Shown here: one piece after another, positions 35,313 to 48,209 of the stretch
How positions within the stretch are numbered: position 1 is the first letter of the stretch
Layout of the letters: every line of letters starts with the position of its first letter
Assembly: GCA_027422505.1 (NCBI GenBank)
Contig: JAPQWV010001581.1
Coordinates: forward strand, 1 to 64,000
Length of the DNA stretch: 64,000 nt
Direction of reading: 5' to 3'
From: Craterostigma plantagineum
Taxonomy: Eukaryota; Streptophyta; Magnoliopsida; Lamiales; Linderniaceae
The notes under the pieces: generated by a model
What the model saw: only the letters and a program-made list of their open reading frames with translations
The model's database searches: none
Told to the model about the DNA's origin: nothing
Made by a program: the position numbers and the translations under genes

Positions 35313-38300
35313 TCAATGCCATGTGCTATGATATCGTAACCCCATTTTATGGAGGTGTCGATCAAGCACTGCCTGTGAGAGAGGCTTGGTGAACGGGTCC
35401 GCAACGTTATCCGCGGTGGCTATTTCTGCACAGCTATGTAGCCATTCTCAACGAACCCACGCAGCACGTGGTATTTTCTTTCTATATGCTTGGACTTCGA
35501 GTGAGACCTAGGTTCCTTGGCTTGTGCAACTGCCCCACTATTGTCGCACCACAATGGTAGCGGGCAGTCCACTATGCCTGGAACAACTTGGAGTTCTTCT
35601 AAGAACTTTCTCATCCAAACACCTTCCTTTGCTGCCTCAGAGGCCGCAATATACTCCGCCTCAGTGGTGGAATCGGCAGTAGTGCTTTGCTTAGAACTTT
35701 TCCAAGACACTGCTCCACCATTGAGCGTATAGACGAAACCAGAAGTAGATTTTCGGTCATCCACGTCCGACTGAAAATCCGAATCGGCGTAACCGTCCAC
35801 CTCTAATTCTCCGTTTCCATAAATCAGTACCATATCTTTAGTCCGTCTAAGGTACTTAAAGATATTCTTTACTACATTCCAATGTTCCTACCAGGATTCG
35901 ACTGGTACCGACTTACTATGCTCAAAGCATACGCAATGTCAGGCCGCGTACATAGCATCGAATACATTAGGCTACCTATTGCTGATGCATAAGGAATTTC
36001 ACTCATTTCCTTCCTTGTTTCCTCACTTTGAGGACACATGGATTTCGAGAGATGAATGCTATGTCGCATTGGCAAGAACCCTTTCTTAGATTCATCCATT
36101 CGAAACGGTTTTATGATCTTTTCTAAGTAAAGGCCTGAGATAGACCTATCATTCGATTCACTCGATCTCTAAAAAGGTGAATTCCAAGAATATAGGTTGC
36201 TTCTCCCAGGTCTTTCATGGAGAACTCGGTCGAAAGCCAAGCTTTCACCTCCGAAAGCATTCCGATATCGTTTCCCATCAAAAGGATGTCATCCACGTAC
36301 AATACGAGGAACGATATCTTACTCCCACTGACCTTCTTGTAAACGCAGGGCTCATCATCATTCTTTAAGAATCCGTAGTTCCTAACAACTTCATCAAATC
36401 GAAGATTCCAGCTTCTAGACGCTTGCTTAAGTCCATAAATAAACCTGTTAAGCTTGCACACTTTGTGAACATCTGCTTGCGATGTAAAACCCTTGGGCTG
36501 CTCCATATAGATTTCCTCCTGGAGGAATCCATTTAGGAAAGCGATTTTCACATCCATCTGCCAGATTTCGTAATCATAGTATGCTGTTATGGCAAGCAGA
36601 ATGCGGATAGACTTAATCATTGCAACAGGTGAAAAGGTTTCCTCATAATCAATGCCCTCTTTTTGATTATACCCTTTCGCTACTAGCCTAGCTTTGTAGG
36701 TTTCAACCTGTCCGTCAGATCCAATCTTTCTCTTGTAGATCCATTTACACCCTATAGGTCTAAAACCTTCGGGTAGGTCTACTAGAGTCCAGACTGGGTT
36801 GGTGTGCATTGAGTCCATCTCTGCTTTCATAGCTTCGACCCATTTCTTAAAGTCGACATCCATCATTGCCTGGTCAAAGGTAGCGGGGTCATCACCAACG
36901 ATCCCCTCAGTCGCAGCACCCCCGTGCTCGACGTGTACCATACCATATCTCTCAGGCATGCGAGATATTCTACCCGACCTGCGCAATTCTGGGCGCGTCT
37001 CGGACTGCTCATCTGTGCCTCAGGCACTGATGTCTCTGGAGGCATTTCATCTAACTCTCCAAGAGTCACTTCTCTTCCAGCTCCACCTTCTCGAATGAAC
37101 TATTCCTCGAGAAAGTGAGCATGAATAGCTACGACGATCCTTTGATTATCATTGAGGTAAAAATAATATCCCATGCTATCATCGGGATATCAGACGAAAC
37201 GTCCTTTCATGGACCTAGATTCGAGTTTGTCTGCTACTAGTTTTTTCACATAGGCAGGGCATCCCCAAACCCTTAAGTGATTCAAGCTGGGCTTCTTACC
37301 ATTCCAAATTTCGTAAGGTACCCTATCTACAGACTTCGAAAGGGTTCTGTTCAAAACATAACAGCAGTTTGCAAAGGATATCCCCATAATGATATGGGGA
37401 GATCTGTATAGCTTAGCATAGATCGAACTTTATCTAATAATGTCCGATTTCTGCATTCAGCAACACCATTCAACTGTGGTGTTCCGGACGGTGTAAACTG
37501 CGAAATGGTTCCATTTTCTTTCAAGAAATCATCAAACTGGAGACTCATATACTCGCCGCCTCGATCTGATCGTACGACTTTAATTGTTTCCCAGTTTGAT
37601 TTTCCACTAATGTCTTGAATTCCTTGAACTTTTCAAGTGTTTCAGACTTATGTTTCAACAGATATACCAAGCCGTAGCGAGAGTGATCGTCTGTGAAAGT
37701 CACGAAATAGTGGAAATTACCTCGAGCCGCTACACTAAACGGTCCACAAACATCTGTATGGATCAAATTCAAAAGATTAGTGGCTCTTTGAAAAGTCCCT
37801 GTAAAGGGAGACTTAGTCATTTTGCCGAGGATACAAGATTCGCACGTTGGATAGGAATCTGATTCCGTCGACTTAATAATGTCGTGTTTCTCCAACTCTT
37901 GAATCTTTCGAATTCTGACATGACCGAGTCTAAGATGCCACAAATACTTTTTGTTTAACGCTAAGTTACGTTTGTCGGTAACTACATTCGCATGTTCCTG
38001 GACGTTAACGTAATATAAACCATTTATTAACGCTGCATTTCTGATGCATTTATTTCCAAAATAAATATCACAAATATTATTACTGAACCGAAATTCATAA
38101 CCATTCTTACTCAAAGCAGGAATAGAAATAATATTTTTCAGCCCCTTGGGCAATACAAGTACATCGGATAAATATAATACATGTCCAGAACTTAATACAA
38201 GAATCTTCGATCCAACATGACTAGCTGGTACACTATGTTCGCTACCAACGTTGATCAAGACTTCTCGTTCCGCCAGCTTCCTACTTCATTCCAGACCCTG

Positions 38301-39209
38301 GTTCAAAACACAAATGTGAGCACTAGCTCCCGAGTCAAGAATCCACGAAGTGGAAAATACAGTAAATGAACAATAAGTTTCCAAAACTTTACCTAATGCC
38401 CCAGAAGCTCGAAGCTTGGGGCAGTCCCTTTTCCAATGGCCCAGCTCTTGGCAGTGAAGGCACCTATCAGTCGCCTTCGGAACTTTAGGCACGTTCATTC
38501 TGGCTTTGCCCTTTTTCTTTATCCCTCCATTTGGCTTATTAGGCTTGGGCTTGGGCTTGTTCGACTTAGATCTCTTAGACCTTGTAGTCGCAACAAGTGC
38601 AACCTCTTCTCCCTTTCCTTTCTTTAGCTCACGCTGAGTCTGAACCAGCGTGTTCATGAGTTCAGGAAGTAAAAATCGCCTATCACTCAGATTATAGTTT
38701 ATAATAAACTGAGCAAATGAAGCTGGGATTGACTGAAGGATCAGGTCAATCTGAAGCTTGTTGTGAATGGGACAACTGAGAGAACCCAGTTCCTCGATGT
38801 ACCCAATAAGCTTACGCACATGTGCTGCGACATCTGCGCCCTCAGTCATCTTGGTATGAAAGAGATTGTCGGCAGCATGATATCGAGACGATCTCGACTG
38901 CTCGCCGTACAACTCCTTCAGATGGATCAATATCTCGCGCATTTGCATACTCTCATGCTGGCGCTGCAGATCATTATTCATCCCAGCTAACATATAAGCC
39001 TTGACACGGGCACTATCAGCCATCCATTTGGCATAATATTCCCTGTCAGCATCACTCGCACCCTCTTGGGGTTCGAGTGGTATGGGTCCCTCAAGGACAT
39101 ACTCTAGGCGTTCCAGAGTGAGGACTATCCTCAAGTTACGGAGCCAGTCCGCAAGGTTTGGACCCTCCAAACGATTTTGCGTGATCAGTAAATTGAATGG
39201 TGACGTCAT
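35313..39209 (-). pseudogene. Copia gag-pol polyprotein, copy 1 (frameshifted)
   Basis: Gag runs from 39,209 (MTSPFNLLITQNRLEG; an in-frame ATG 27 bp upstream also exists) with the UBN2-type domain and knuckle CLHCQELGHWKRDC. Next come protease WILDSGASAHIC (about 38,300-38,340), pre-integrase LWHLRLGH...CESCILGK (about 37,820-37,950), integrase core to about 37,190, RT with KWIYKRKIG and catalytic YVDDILL (36,986-36,123), and RNase H with YADSDFQSDVDDRKSTSGF and STTEAEYIAASEA (36,099-35,313). Single-base losses relative to copy 2 (for example near 37,019, 36,132 and 35,889) break the frame. Domain residues are intact, so decay is slight. Confidence 0.9.
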
Positions 39210-40677
39210 TTTGTATACAAACAAGAAAGAAAACAATCTGCAGAAAATAAAGCATTGAAGGGGTCAATGTATTATTCTACAAGCACAAATAAGGACTTTA
39301 ACAATTTGGCTTGGCTCCCACTATTTTTCTCAAAATCCCATTCTCCCGATAGAGATTTCGGAAACCTCGTTGGCGGAAACCTCGTTGATAGTTTCATAGT
39401 GGAGTTAATTTCCCTGCTCCGCAGAAATTAGCATGAACCTAACAGTTTGTTGGCCCATAACTCGGACGGCGCCGTGTCCCACACGAACCCATGTCTTACA
39501 CGAGTCCATCTCATGAGTGTTTCAACAACTTTGTCTCCGGTCAGGAACCCTCACCCTAACAAGAATAATTGGGAAATAACCGTCTAAGTGTGACCTATCA
39601 ACGTCTGGCTCAATCCTAACATTTAGAAATTCCCACCTGTAGGATAACTCTTTATAAGGCGTGAATATGTTTCGGAGAGCGGCATTTAGACAGTCACCCA
39701 AAATATCCACGTCAAGAGTAAAATATTGGGCGCCGATAACTCGAAAAAAACTGCACATAAACTCAAGTCGTTTCAATAATGAGCTTGACTTTATTGTCTT
39801 AACGCACCCGGACCAACTACGACAAGAGCGAGATGATTGGCGCCGATAACTCGGAACAAACCGCACATGACACTCAAGCCGCAATGGTTTCGAGCTTGAT
39901 AGAAGACAGGAACCCCGTCCCCTTTACCCACTTAGTATTTAGTCAAACCGGGAGAATACGTCTCACACACATAAGCACTTAAACACGCACGTAACGTCAA
40001 ACAAACATGCAAGTATTCGCGGTAAACCTAGTTTGCCTATAAGACCGTGTGCGTGGACTATTTCTACTCTACTACATTTATTTTTATTAAATTACATCTC
40101 TTCTCTTCGGCTTCACACTATGTTCTCGAACGACCTCCAAGTCTTCGAATGGCCTACTCGTGGACCCGTGTCGTACTCGTACGGCCATCGTACTTAAAAT
40201 TAATTTTCTAAAAATTAACTAAAGTACAAAACGGGGGATCAACTATCCCAAACATCCCGTACAATATCAAATAAAATACAAACCGGGGGGGACCTTGTCA
40301 CCCTTAACATATCACCCGGAAATAGAGCCTAAGTCCACGCCGACGTGTTAATACGTGTCATACAAACATGCATACAACATAAACACGTTCACGACAACAA
40401 AACGCTCAAAGAAACCGAAACAAAATTTGGGCTAGTCCTAGACTTACGGGTCCGGTGTCAAGTTACGAACCGTGGTGAGACTCCCACTAGGGTTTTCTCT
40501 CCACGACTCTACGCTACGTCGGAGCAATCGCAACTAGGCGACCTCCGACCAAGCGAGCACACGGTTTGCAAACTCAAACTAAGTACAACTCATGCTATGA
40601 CGCTTGAGCAACTTAGTGACTTGCACAACCGAGTTCGTTTCGGACTCGTTTATGTCGTTTCTTAGAACCGAGCCTAT
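39210..40677 (-). other. Untranslated leader, Copia copy 1
   Basis: About 1.47 kb between the primer-binding site and gag. It includes a 106-codon plus-strand frame (40,345-40,665) that is antisense to the element and shows no domain. A short tandem duplication (ggaaacctcgttg) near 39,359-39,388 is absent from copy 2. Confidence 0.7.
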
Positions 40678-40690
40678 GGCTCTGATACCA
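40678..40690 (-). promoter_or_regulatory. Primer-binding site (initiator Met tRNA), copy 1
   Basis: Minus-strand TGGTATCAGAGCC is complementary to the 3' end of initiator tRNA-Met, the usual Copia primer. It lies one base from the LTR B border. Confidence 0.85.
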
Positions 40691-40691
40691 C

Positions 40692-42829
40692 AGTTGGGAA
40701 ACCCCGGGTGACCCGAAGCCTTGCCCCGGACGCAGCGGAATTTAAAAGTTTTTCCCGGGTTCCTCATACGGTTTCCCCAGGATACTCGGTTAAATAAAGA
40801 AAACGCATGTATGACACGGATAAAGGAATAGAGATCTTACCCTCGTCGCGAAGATCCTTAGCTCCCGTAGCTCACGAACTATGCCGAAGAGAGTCACGCC
40901 GACCCCGTGACGTACCACAAACTTCACCTCCCCAAGGATGGCTAGAGGAAGTAAAGAATATTTTATAAAGATGTGTTTTAGTGTGTTTGATTTACTAGAA
41001 ACTCAAACACACTTAGGGTTTTCTCTAAGACAACCTAAGGAGCTCTCACCACTCTCTAAACTCAAGTTTTTAGTGTGAGAATGGAATTATCATATGGACG
41101 AAATTAGCTCAAAGCCTAATCATAAAATTCCATTTTCAACCTTGAAAATGATTTTAACCTTAATTAAATGAGATCATGTCCTACATGACTCATTCTTGTT
41201 TGATTCCTTTGATTTATGTCATCTAATGACTAGACATTGTCCCACAAGTCTAACAAAAGAACAAGGACAAAGTTGGATTTGATTTGGCTCAAATTTGACA
41301 AAAAACTGTCGGTCACGGCCTGGGTCAAGTCTGTCACGGCCGTGACACTGTCTGGGCAGAAAACGAGCTCACTGCCATGTGTCACGGCCACATGCAAAGG
41401 TTGTCACGGCCGTGACTGCCCTGACAGCTTTGCGGCAGTTTCGTATTTCGATCCGATCGAGGGGTAAACGATGTACGATTGCCCTGAAATTTTAACCATA
41501 ATTAAAAGACTCACCAATCTTGATTCTGACCAAAGGGATTCTCAATCCGAGGTCTATATTGTGAGATATGAATTTTTTAAGCTACTGCAACTTTGCAGAC
41601 AGGCTTCACGACTGTGACGAGCCTCGCTCATCGTTGTGAACCCTATTTACGCCTCATTCTTCATCACTTTGTTCCGTGGATTTACGTCCATATAAATACA
41701 GTTTCTAAAACTTGTATTCAACATTTTTATTAACATCTCTAAGACTGTTAAATCTATTTACATCTCATAATAGTTAGGCACTATCACAGTGATCATTTTT
41801 AAGCCCGACTCTCTTGGTCGTCTCAACCCGGCAAGGGAGGAATCCAAAAATTTGGTAAGCGCCTAGCCAATCCCGCGGTATCGAATAGCGATCTTCGATC
41901 TACGAACCGACTATAGATTATCATCATATGTATAGACCCTTCACAAATGTCTCGATCGAGTGAGAGTCATGGTTATGTCAAACTCACTAGACTAGACTCT
42001 ATGACTAATTCGTGACTGGCGAAATTACTAAACTGCCCTTACGTCTCACGTAAGTCAGTTTATAGCTTTGGCGAAGACTTCGTAATTTCCCGTCCCCGAA
42101 TATGCATAGGACACATATCTCGGTTACTAACGAGATAGTGAATCCCTCACGATAGTCTAAGCACGGCAGTTACCCTTTATTGTCAAGATCGCACGTCGCC
42201 GCCGACCCATGTTCGTCCCCGAACAAGGTGGGCCTAGCAAACTAGTGACAAGTCAAGACCCCAAAGTCAACTCCGTCAAAGACCCTTCGGTCTAAGGTCC
42301 ACGCACACTACTATAGTCAATCGATCAATCATTGACGCTACCCAGAGTAACGATAAGGCCATGTGATCGTCGATTGCGAGTCGTGTCCAAGTACAAGTTA
42401 ATCCCCTGATTCAACTTATACCAATGTAACGACCTCCCGCTTCCAAGTGAATGGTTAGCACAACCATATTAGAGTCGTCAACAAATAAGTCATGATCGAC
42501 ACTCAGTCACCCTACCGAGGTCTAAGACTTATGGACTTATTTAATATCAGATGCTAATAGCTCACCGGTGCCCCTCTCTCATCCCATGAGAATCAGTGAC
42601 TAAACTCACGAAATATGGGATTTATTTATTACCGTCTCACCGGATGCCTAGTAAGACTTTATAGGTAAATAAATAATATGCCTTTTAAAGAATAAATAAT
42701 AAAGTATAAATTCCCTTAATACGTATAAGAATACATTATTCAAATACATAACAAATAATACATCGATTATTAAATACATGCCCTATTCATTACATCCTCG
42801 AATGGCATTCCGAGGGCACATCCCCAACA
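40692..42829 (-). repeat. LTR B (shared middle LTR, chimeric)
   Basis: This LTR serves as 5' LTR of copy 1 and 3' LTR of copy 2. Its first roughly 350 bp match LTR C at sites where A differs. From about 41,050 onward it matches A where C differs. It lacks a 14-15 base stretch (gatcccgtgttgag) near 41,887 that A and C keep. Palindromes GTCACGGCCGTGAC are at 41,333 and 41,403. Confidence 0.9.
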
Positions 42830-42844
42830 ATCTCTCACTTGCAC
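42830..42844 (-). promoter_or_regulatory. Polypurine tract, Copia copy 2
   Basis: Minus-strand GTGCAAGTGAGAGAT borders LTR B, identical to that of copy 1. Confidence 0.7.
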
Positions 42845-45800
42845 TCAATGCCATGTGCTATGATATCGTAACCCCATTTTATGGAGGTGTCGATCAAGCA
42901 CTGCCTGTGAGAGAGGCTTGGTGAACGGGTCCGCAACGTTATCCGCGGTGGCTATTTTCTGCACAGCTATGTAGCCATTCTCAACGAACCCACGCAGCAC
43001 GTGGTATTTTCTTTCTATATGCTTGGACTTCGAGTGAGACCTAGGTTCCTTGGCTTGTGCAACTGCCCCACTATTGTCGCACCACAATGGTAGCGGGCAG
43101 TCCACTATGCCTGGAACAACTTGGAGTTCTTCTAAGAACTTTCTCATCCAAACACCTTCCTTTGCTGCCTCAGAGGCCGCAATATACTCCGCCTCAGTGG
43201 TGGAATCGGCAGTAGTGCTTTGCTTAGAACTTTCCAAGACACTGCTCCACCATTGAGCGTATAGACGAAACCAGAAGTAGATTTTCGGTCATCCACGTCC
43301 GACTGAAAATCCGAATCGGCGTAACCGTCCACCTCTAATTCTCCGTTTCCATAAATCAGTACCATATCTTTAGTCCGTCTAAGGTACTTAAAGATATTCT
43401 TTACTACATTCCAATGTTCCTTACCAGGATTCGACTGGTACCGACTTACTATGCTCAAAGCATACGCAATGTCAGGCCGCGTACATAGCATCGAATACAT
43501 TAGGCTACCTATTGCTGATGCATAAGGAATTTCACTCATTTCCTTCCTTGTTTCCTCACTTTGAGGACACATGGATTTCGAGAGATGAATGCTATGTCGC
43601 ATTGGCAAGAACCCTTTCTTAGATTCATCCATTCGAAACGGTTTTAGGATCTTTTCTAAGTAAAGGGCCTGAGATAGACCTATCATTCGATTCGCTCGAT
43701 CTCTAAAAAGGTGAATTCCAAGAATATAGGTTGCTTCTCCCAGGTCTTTCATGGAGAACTCGGTCGAAAGCCAAGCTTTCACCTCCGAAAGCATTCCGAT
43801 ATCGTTTCCCATCAAAAGGATGTCATCCACGTACAATACGAGGAACGATATCTTACTCCCACTGACCTTCTTGTAAACGCAGGGCTCATCATCATTCTTT
43901 AAGAATCCGTAGTTCCTAACTACTTCATCAAATCGAAGATTCCAGCTTCTAGACGCTTGCTTAAGTCCATAAATAAACCTGTTAAGCTTGCACACTTTGT
44001 GAACATCTGCTTGCGATGTAAAACCCTTGGGCTGCTCCATATAGATTTCCTCCTGGAGGAATCCATTTAGGAAAGCGATTTTCACATCCATCTGCCAGAT
44101 TTCGTAATCATAGTATGCTGTTATGGCAAGCAGAATGCGGATAGACTTAATCATTGCAACAGGTGAAAAGGTTTCCTCATAATCAATGCCCTCTTTTTGA
44201 TTATACCCTTTCGCTACTAGCCTAGCTTTGTAGGTTTCAACCTGTCCGTCAGATCCAATCTTTCTCTTGTAGATCCATTTACACCCTATAGGTCTAAAAC
44301 CTTCGGGTAGGTCTACTAGAGTCCAGACTTGGTTGGTGTGCATTGAGTCCATCTCTGCTTTCATAGCTTCGACCCATTTCTTAAAGTCGACATCCATCAT
44401 TGCCTGGTCAAAGGTAGCGGGGTCATCACCAACGATCCCCTCAGTCGCAGCACCCCCGTGCTCGACGTGTACCATACCATATCTCTCAGGCATGCGAGAT
44501 ATTCTACCCGACCTGCGCAATTCTGGGCGCGTCTCGGACTGCTCATCTGTGCCCTCAGGCACTGATGTCTCTGGAGGCATTTCATCTAACTCTCCAAGAG
44601 TCACTTCTCTTCCAGCTCCACCTTCTCGAATGAACTATTCCTCGAGAAAGTGAGCATGAATAGCTACGACGATCCTTTGATTATCATTGAGGTAAAAATA
44701 ATATCCCATGCTATCATCGGGATATCAGACGAAACGTCCTTTCATGGACCTAGATTCGAGTTTGTCTGCTACTAGCTTTTTCACATAGGCAGGGCATCCC
44801 CAAACCCTTAAGTGATTCAAGCTGGGCTTCTTACCATTCCAAATTTCGTAAGGTACCCTATCTACAGACTTCGAAAGGGTTCTGTTCAAAACATAACAGC
44901 AGTTTGCAAAGGATATCCCCATAATGATATGGGGAGATCTGTATAGCTTAGCATAGATCGAACTTTATCTAATAATGTCCGATTTCTGCATTCAGCAACA
45001 CCATTCAACTGTGGTGTTCCGGACGGTGTAAACTGCGAAATGGTTCCATTTTCTTTCAAGAAATCATCAAACTCGAGACTCATATACTCGCCGCCTCGAT
45101 CTGATCGTACGACTTTAATTGTTTCCCAGTTTGATTTTCCACTAATGTCTTGAATTCCTTGAACTTTCAAGTGTTTCAGACTTATGTTTCAACAGATATA
45201 CCAAGCCGTAGCGAGAGTGATCGTCTGTGAAAGTCACGAAATAGTGGAAATTACCTCGAGCCGCTACACTAAACGGTCCACAAACATCTGTATGGATCAA
45301 ATTCAAAAGATTAGTGGCTCTTGAAAAGTCCCTGTAAAGGGAGACTTAATCATTTTGCCGAGGATACAAGATTCGCACGTTGGATAGGAATCTGATTTCG
45401 TCGACTTAATAATGTCGTGTTTCTCCAACTCTTGAATCTTTCGAATTCTGACATGACCGAGTCTAAGATTCCACAAATACTTTTTGTTTAATGCTAAGTT
45501 ACGTTTGTCGGTAACTACATTCGCATGTTCCTGGACGTTAACGTAATATAAACCATTTATTAACGCTGCATTTCTGATGCATTTATTTCCAAAATAAATA
45601 TCACAAATATTATTACTGAACCGAAATTCATAACCATTCTTACTCAAAGCAGGAATAGAAATAATATTTTTCAGCCCTTGGGCCATACAAGTACATCGGA
45701 TAAATATAATACATGTCCAGAACTTAATACAAGAATCTTCGATCCAACATGACTAGCTGGTACACTATGTTCGCTACCAACGTTGATCAAGACTTCTCGT

Positions 45801-46741
45801 TCCGCCAGCTTCCTACTTCATTCCAGACCCTGGTTCAAAACACAAATGTGAGCACTAGCTCCCGAGTCAAGAATCCACGAAGTGGAAAATACAGTAAATG
45901 AACAATAAGTTTCCAAAACTTTACCTAATGCCCCAGAAGCTCGAAGCTTGGGGCAGTTCCTTTTCCAATGGCCCAGCTCTTGGCAGTGAAGGCACCTATC
46001 AGTCGCCTTCGGAATTTTAGGCACGTTCATTCTGGCTTTGCCCTTTTTCTTAATCCCTCCATTTGGCTTATTAGGCTTGGGCTTGGGCTTGTTCGACTTA
46101 GATCTCTTAGACCTTGTAGTCGCAACAAGTGCAACCTCTTCTCCCTTTCCTTTCTTTAGCTCACGCTGAGTCTGAACCAGCGTGTTCATGAGTTCAGGAA
46201 GTAAAAATCGCCTATCACTCAGATTATAGTTTATAATAAACTGAGCAAATGAAGCTGGGAGTGACTGAAGGATCAGGTCAATCTGAAGCTTGTTGTGAAT
46301 GGGACAACTGAGAGAACCCAGTTCCTCGATGTACCCAATAAGCTTACGCACATGTGCTGCGACATCTGCGCCCTCAGTCATCTTGGTATGAAAGAGATTG
46401 TCGGCAGCATGATATCGAGACGATCTCGACTGCTCGCCGTACAACTCCTTCAGATGGATCAATATCTCGCGCATTTGCATACTCTCATGCTGGCGCTGCA
46501 GATCATTATTCATCCCAGCTAACATATAAGCCTTGACACGGGCACTATCAGCCATCCATTTGGCATAATATTCCCTGTCAGCATCACTCGCACCCTCTTG
46601 GGGTTCGAGTGGTATGGGTCCCTCAAGGACATACTCTAGGCGTTCCAGAGTGAGGACTATCCTCAAGTTACGGAGCCAGTCCGCAAGGTTTGGACCCTCC
46701 AAACGATTTTGCGTGATCAGTAAATTGAATGGTGACGTCAT
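42845..46741 (-). pseudogene. Copia gag-pol polyprotein, copy 2 (few frameshifts)
   Basis: The domain order is that of copy 1. Gag with knuckle CLHCQELGHWKRNC is open from 46,741 to 45,818. The RT/RNase H frame is open for 486 codons (44,604-43,144), with YVDDILL. The last RNase H part (43,237-42,845) ends LRYHSTWH and is reached through one frame change near 43,230, where a T is lost relative to copy 1. The integrase region is broken near 45,170-45,320. Almost all breaks are single-base differences from copy 1 and the two copies are broken at different places. Roughly 15-20 substitutions separate the two internal regions by eye. Confidence 0.9.
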
Positions 46742-48195
46742 TTTGTATACAAACAAGAAAGAAAACAATCTGCAGAAAATAAAGCATTGAAGGGGTCAAT
46801 GTATTATTCTACAAGCACAAATAAGGACTTTAACAATTTGGCTTGGCTCCCACTATTTTTCTCAAAATCCCATTCTCCCGATAGAGATTTCGGAAACCTC
46901 GTTGATAGTTTCATAGTGGAGTTGATTTCCCTGCTCCGCAGAAATTAGCATGAACCTAACAGTTTGTTGGCCCATAACTCGGACGGCGCCGTGTCCCACA
47001 CGAACCCATGTCTTACACGAGTCCATCTCATGAGTGTTTCAACAACTTTGTCTCCGGTCAGGAACCCTCACCCTAACAGGAATAATTGGGAAATAACCGT
47101 CTAAGTGTGACCTATCAACGTCTGGCTCAATCCTAACATTTAGAAATTCCCACCTGTAGGATAACTCTTTATAAGGCGTGAATATGTTTCGGAGAGCGGC
47201 ATTTAGACAGTCACCCAAATATCCACGTCAAGAGTAAAATATTGGGCGCCGATAACTCGAAAAAAAACTGCACATAAACTCAAGTCGTTTCAATAATGAG
47301 CTTGACTTTATTGTCTTAACGCACCCGGACCAACTACGACAAGAGCGAGATGATTGGCGCCGATAACTCGGAACAAACCGCACATGACACTCAAGCCGCA
47401 ATGGTTTCGAGCTTGATAGAAGACAGGAACCCGTCCCCTTTACCCACTTAGTATTTAGTCAAACCGGGAGAATACGTCTCACACACATAAGCACTTAAAA
47501 CACGCACGTAACGTCAAACAAACATGCAAGTATTCGCGGTAAACCTAGTTTGCCTATAAGACCGTGTGCGTGGACTATTTCTACTCTACTACATTTATTT
47601 TTATTAAATTACATCTCTTCTCTTCGGCTTCACACTATGTTCTCGAACGACCTCCAAGTCTTCGAATGGCCTACTCGTGGACCCGTGTCGTACTCGTACG
47701 GCCATCGTACTTAAAATTAATTTTCTAAAAATTAACTAAAGTACAAAACGGGGGGATCAACTATCCCAAACATCCCGTACAATATCAAATAAAATACAAA
47801 CCGGGGGGAACCTTGTCACCCTTAACATATCACCCGGAAATAGAGCCTAAGTCCACGCCGACGTGTTAATACGTGTCATACAAACATGCATACAACATAA
47901 ACACGTTCACGACAACAAAACGCTCAAAGAAACCGAAACAAAATTTGGGCTAGTCCTAGACTTACGGGCCCGGTGTCAAGTTACGAACCGTGGTGAGACT
48001 CCCACTAGGGTTTTCTCTCCACGACTCTACGCTACGTCGGAGCAATCGCAACTAGGCGACCTCCGACCAAGCGAGCACACGGTTTGCAAACTCAAACTAA
48101 GTACAACTCATGCTATGACGCTTGAGCAACTTAGTGACTTGCACAACCGAGTTCGTTTCGGACTCGTTTATGTCGTTTCTTAGAACCGAGCCTAT
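46742..48195 (-). other. Untranslated leader, Copia copy 2
   Basis: Nearly identical to the copy 1 leader, without its short duplication. No coding domain is seen. Confidence 0.7.
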
Positions 48196-48208
48196 GGCTC
48201 TGATACCA
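48196..48208 (-). promoter_or_regulatory. Primer-binding site (initiator Met tRNA), copy 2
   Basis: Minus-strand TGGTATCAGAGCC, identical to copy 1, one base from LTR C. Confidence 0.85.
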
Positions 48209-48209
48209 C

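Noticed and set aside
40345..40665. 106-codon ORF in the Copia leader (and its twin at 47,863-48,183)
   Set aside because: It is antisense to the element, has no domain, and is duplicated only because the leader is duplicated.
40692..42829. LTR B as evidence of a second independent Copia insertion
   Set aside because: No target-site duplication flanks either inner unit, and B is a mosaic of A and C, which favours recombination.
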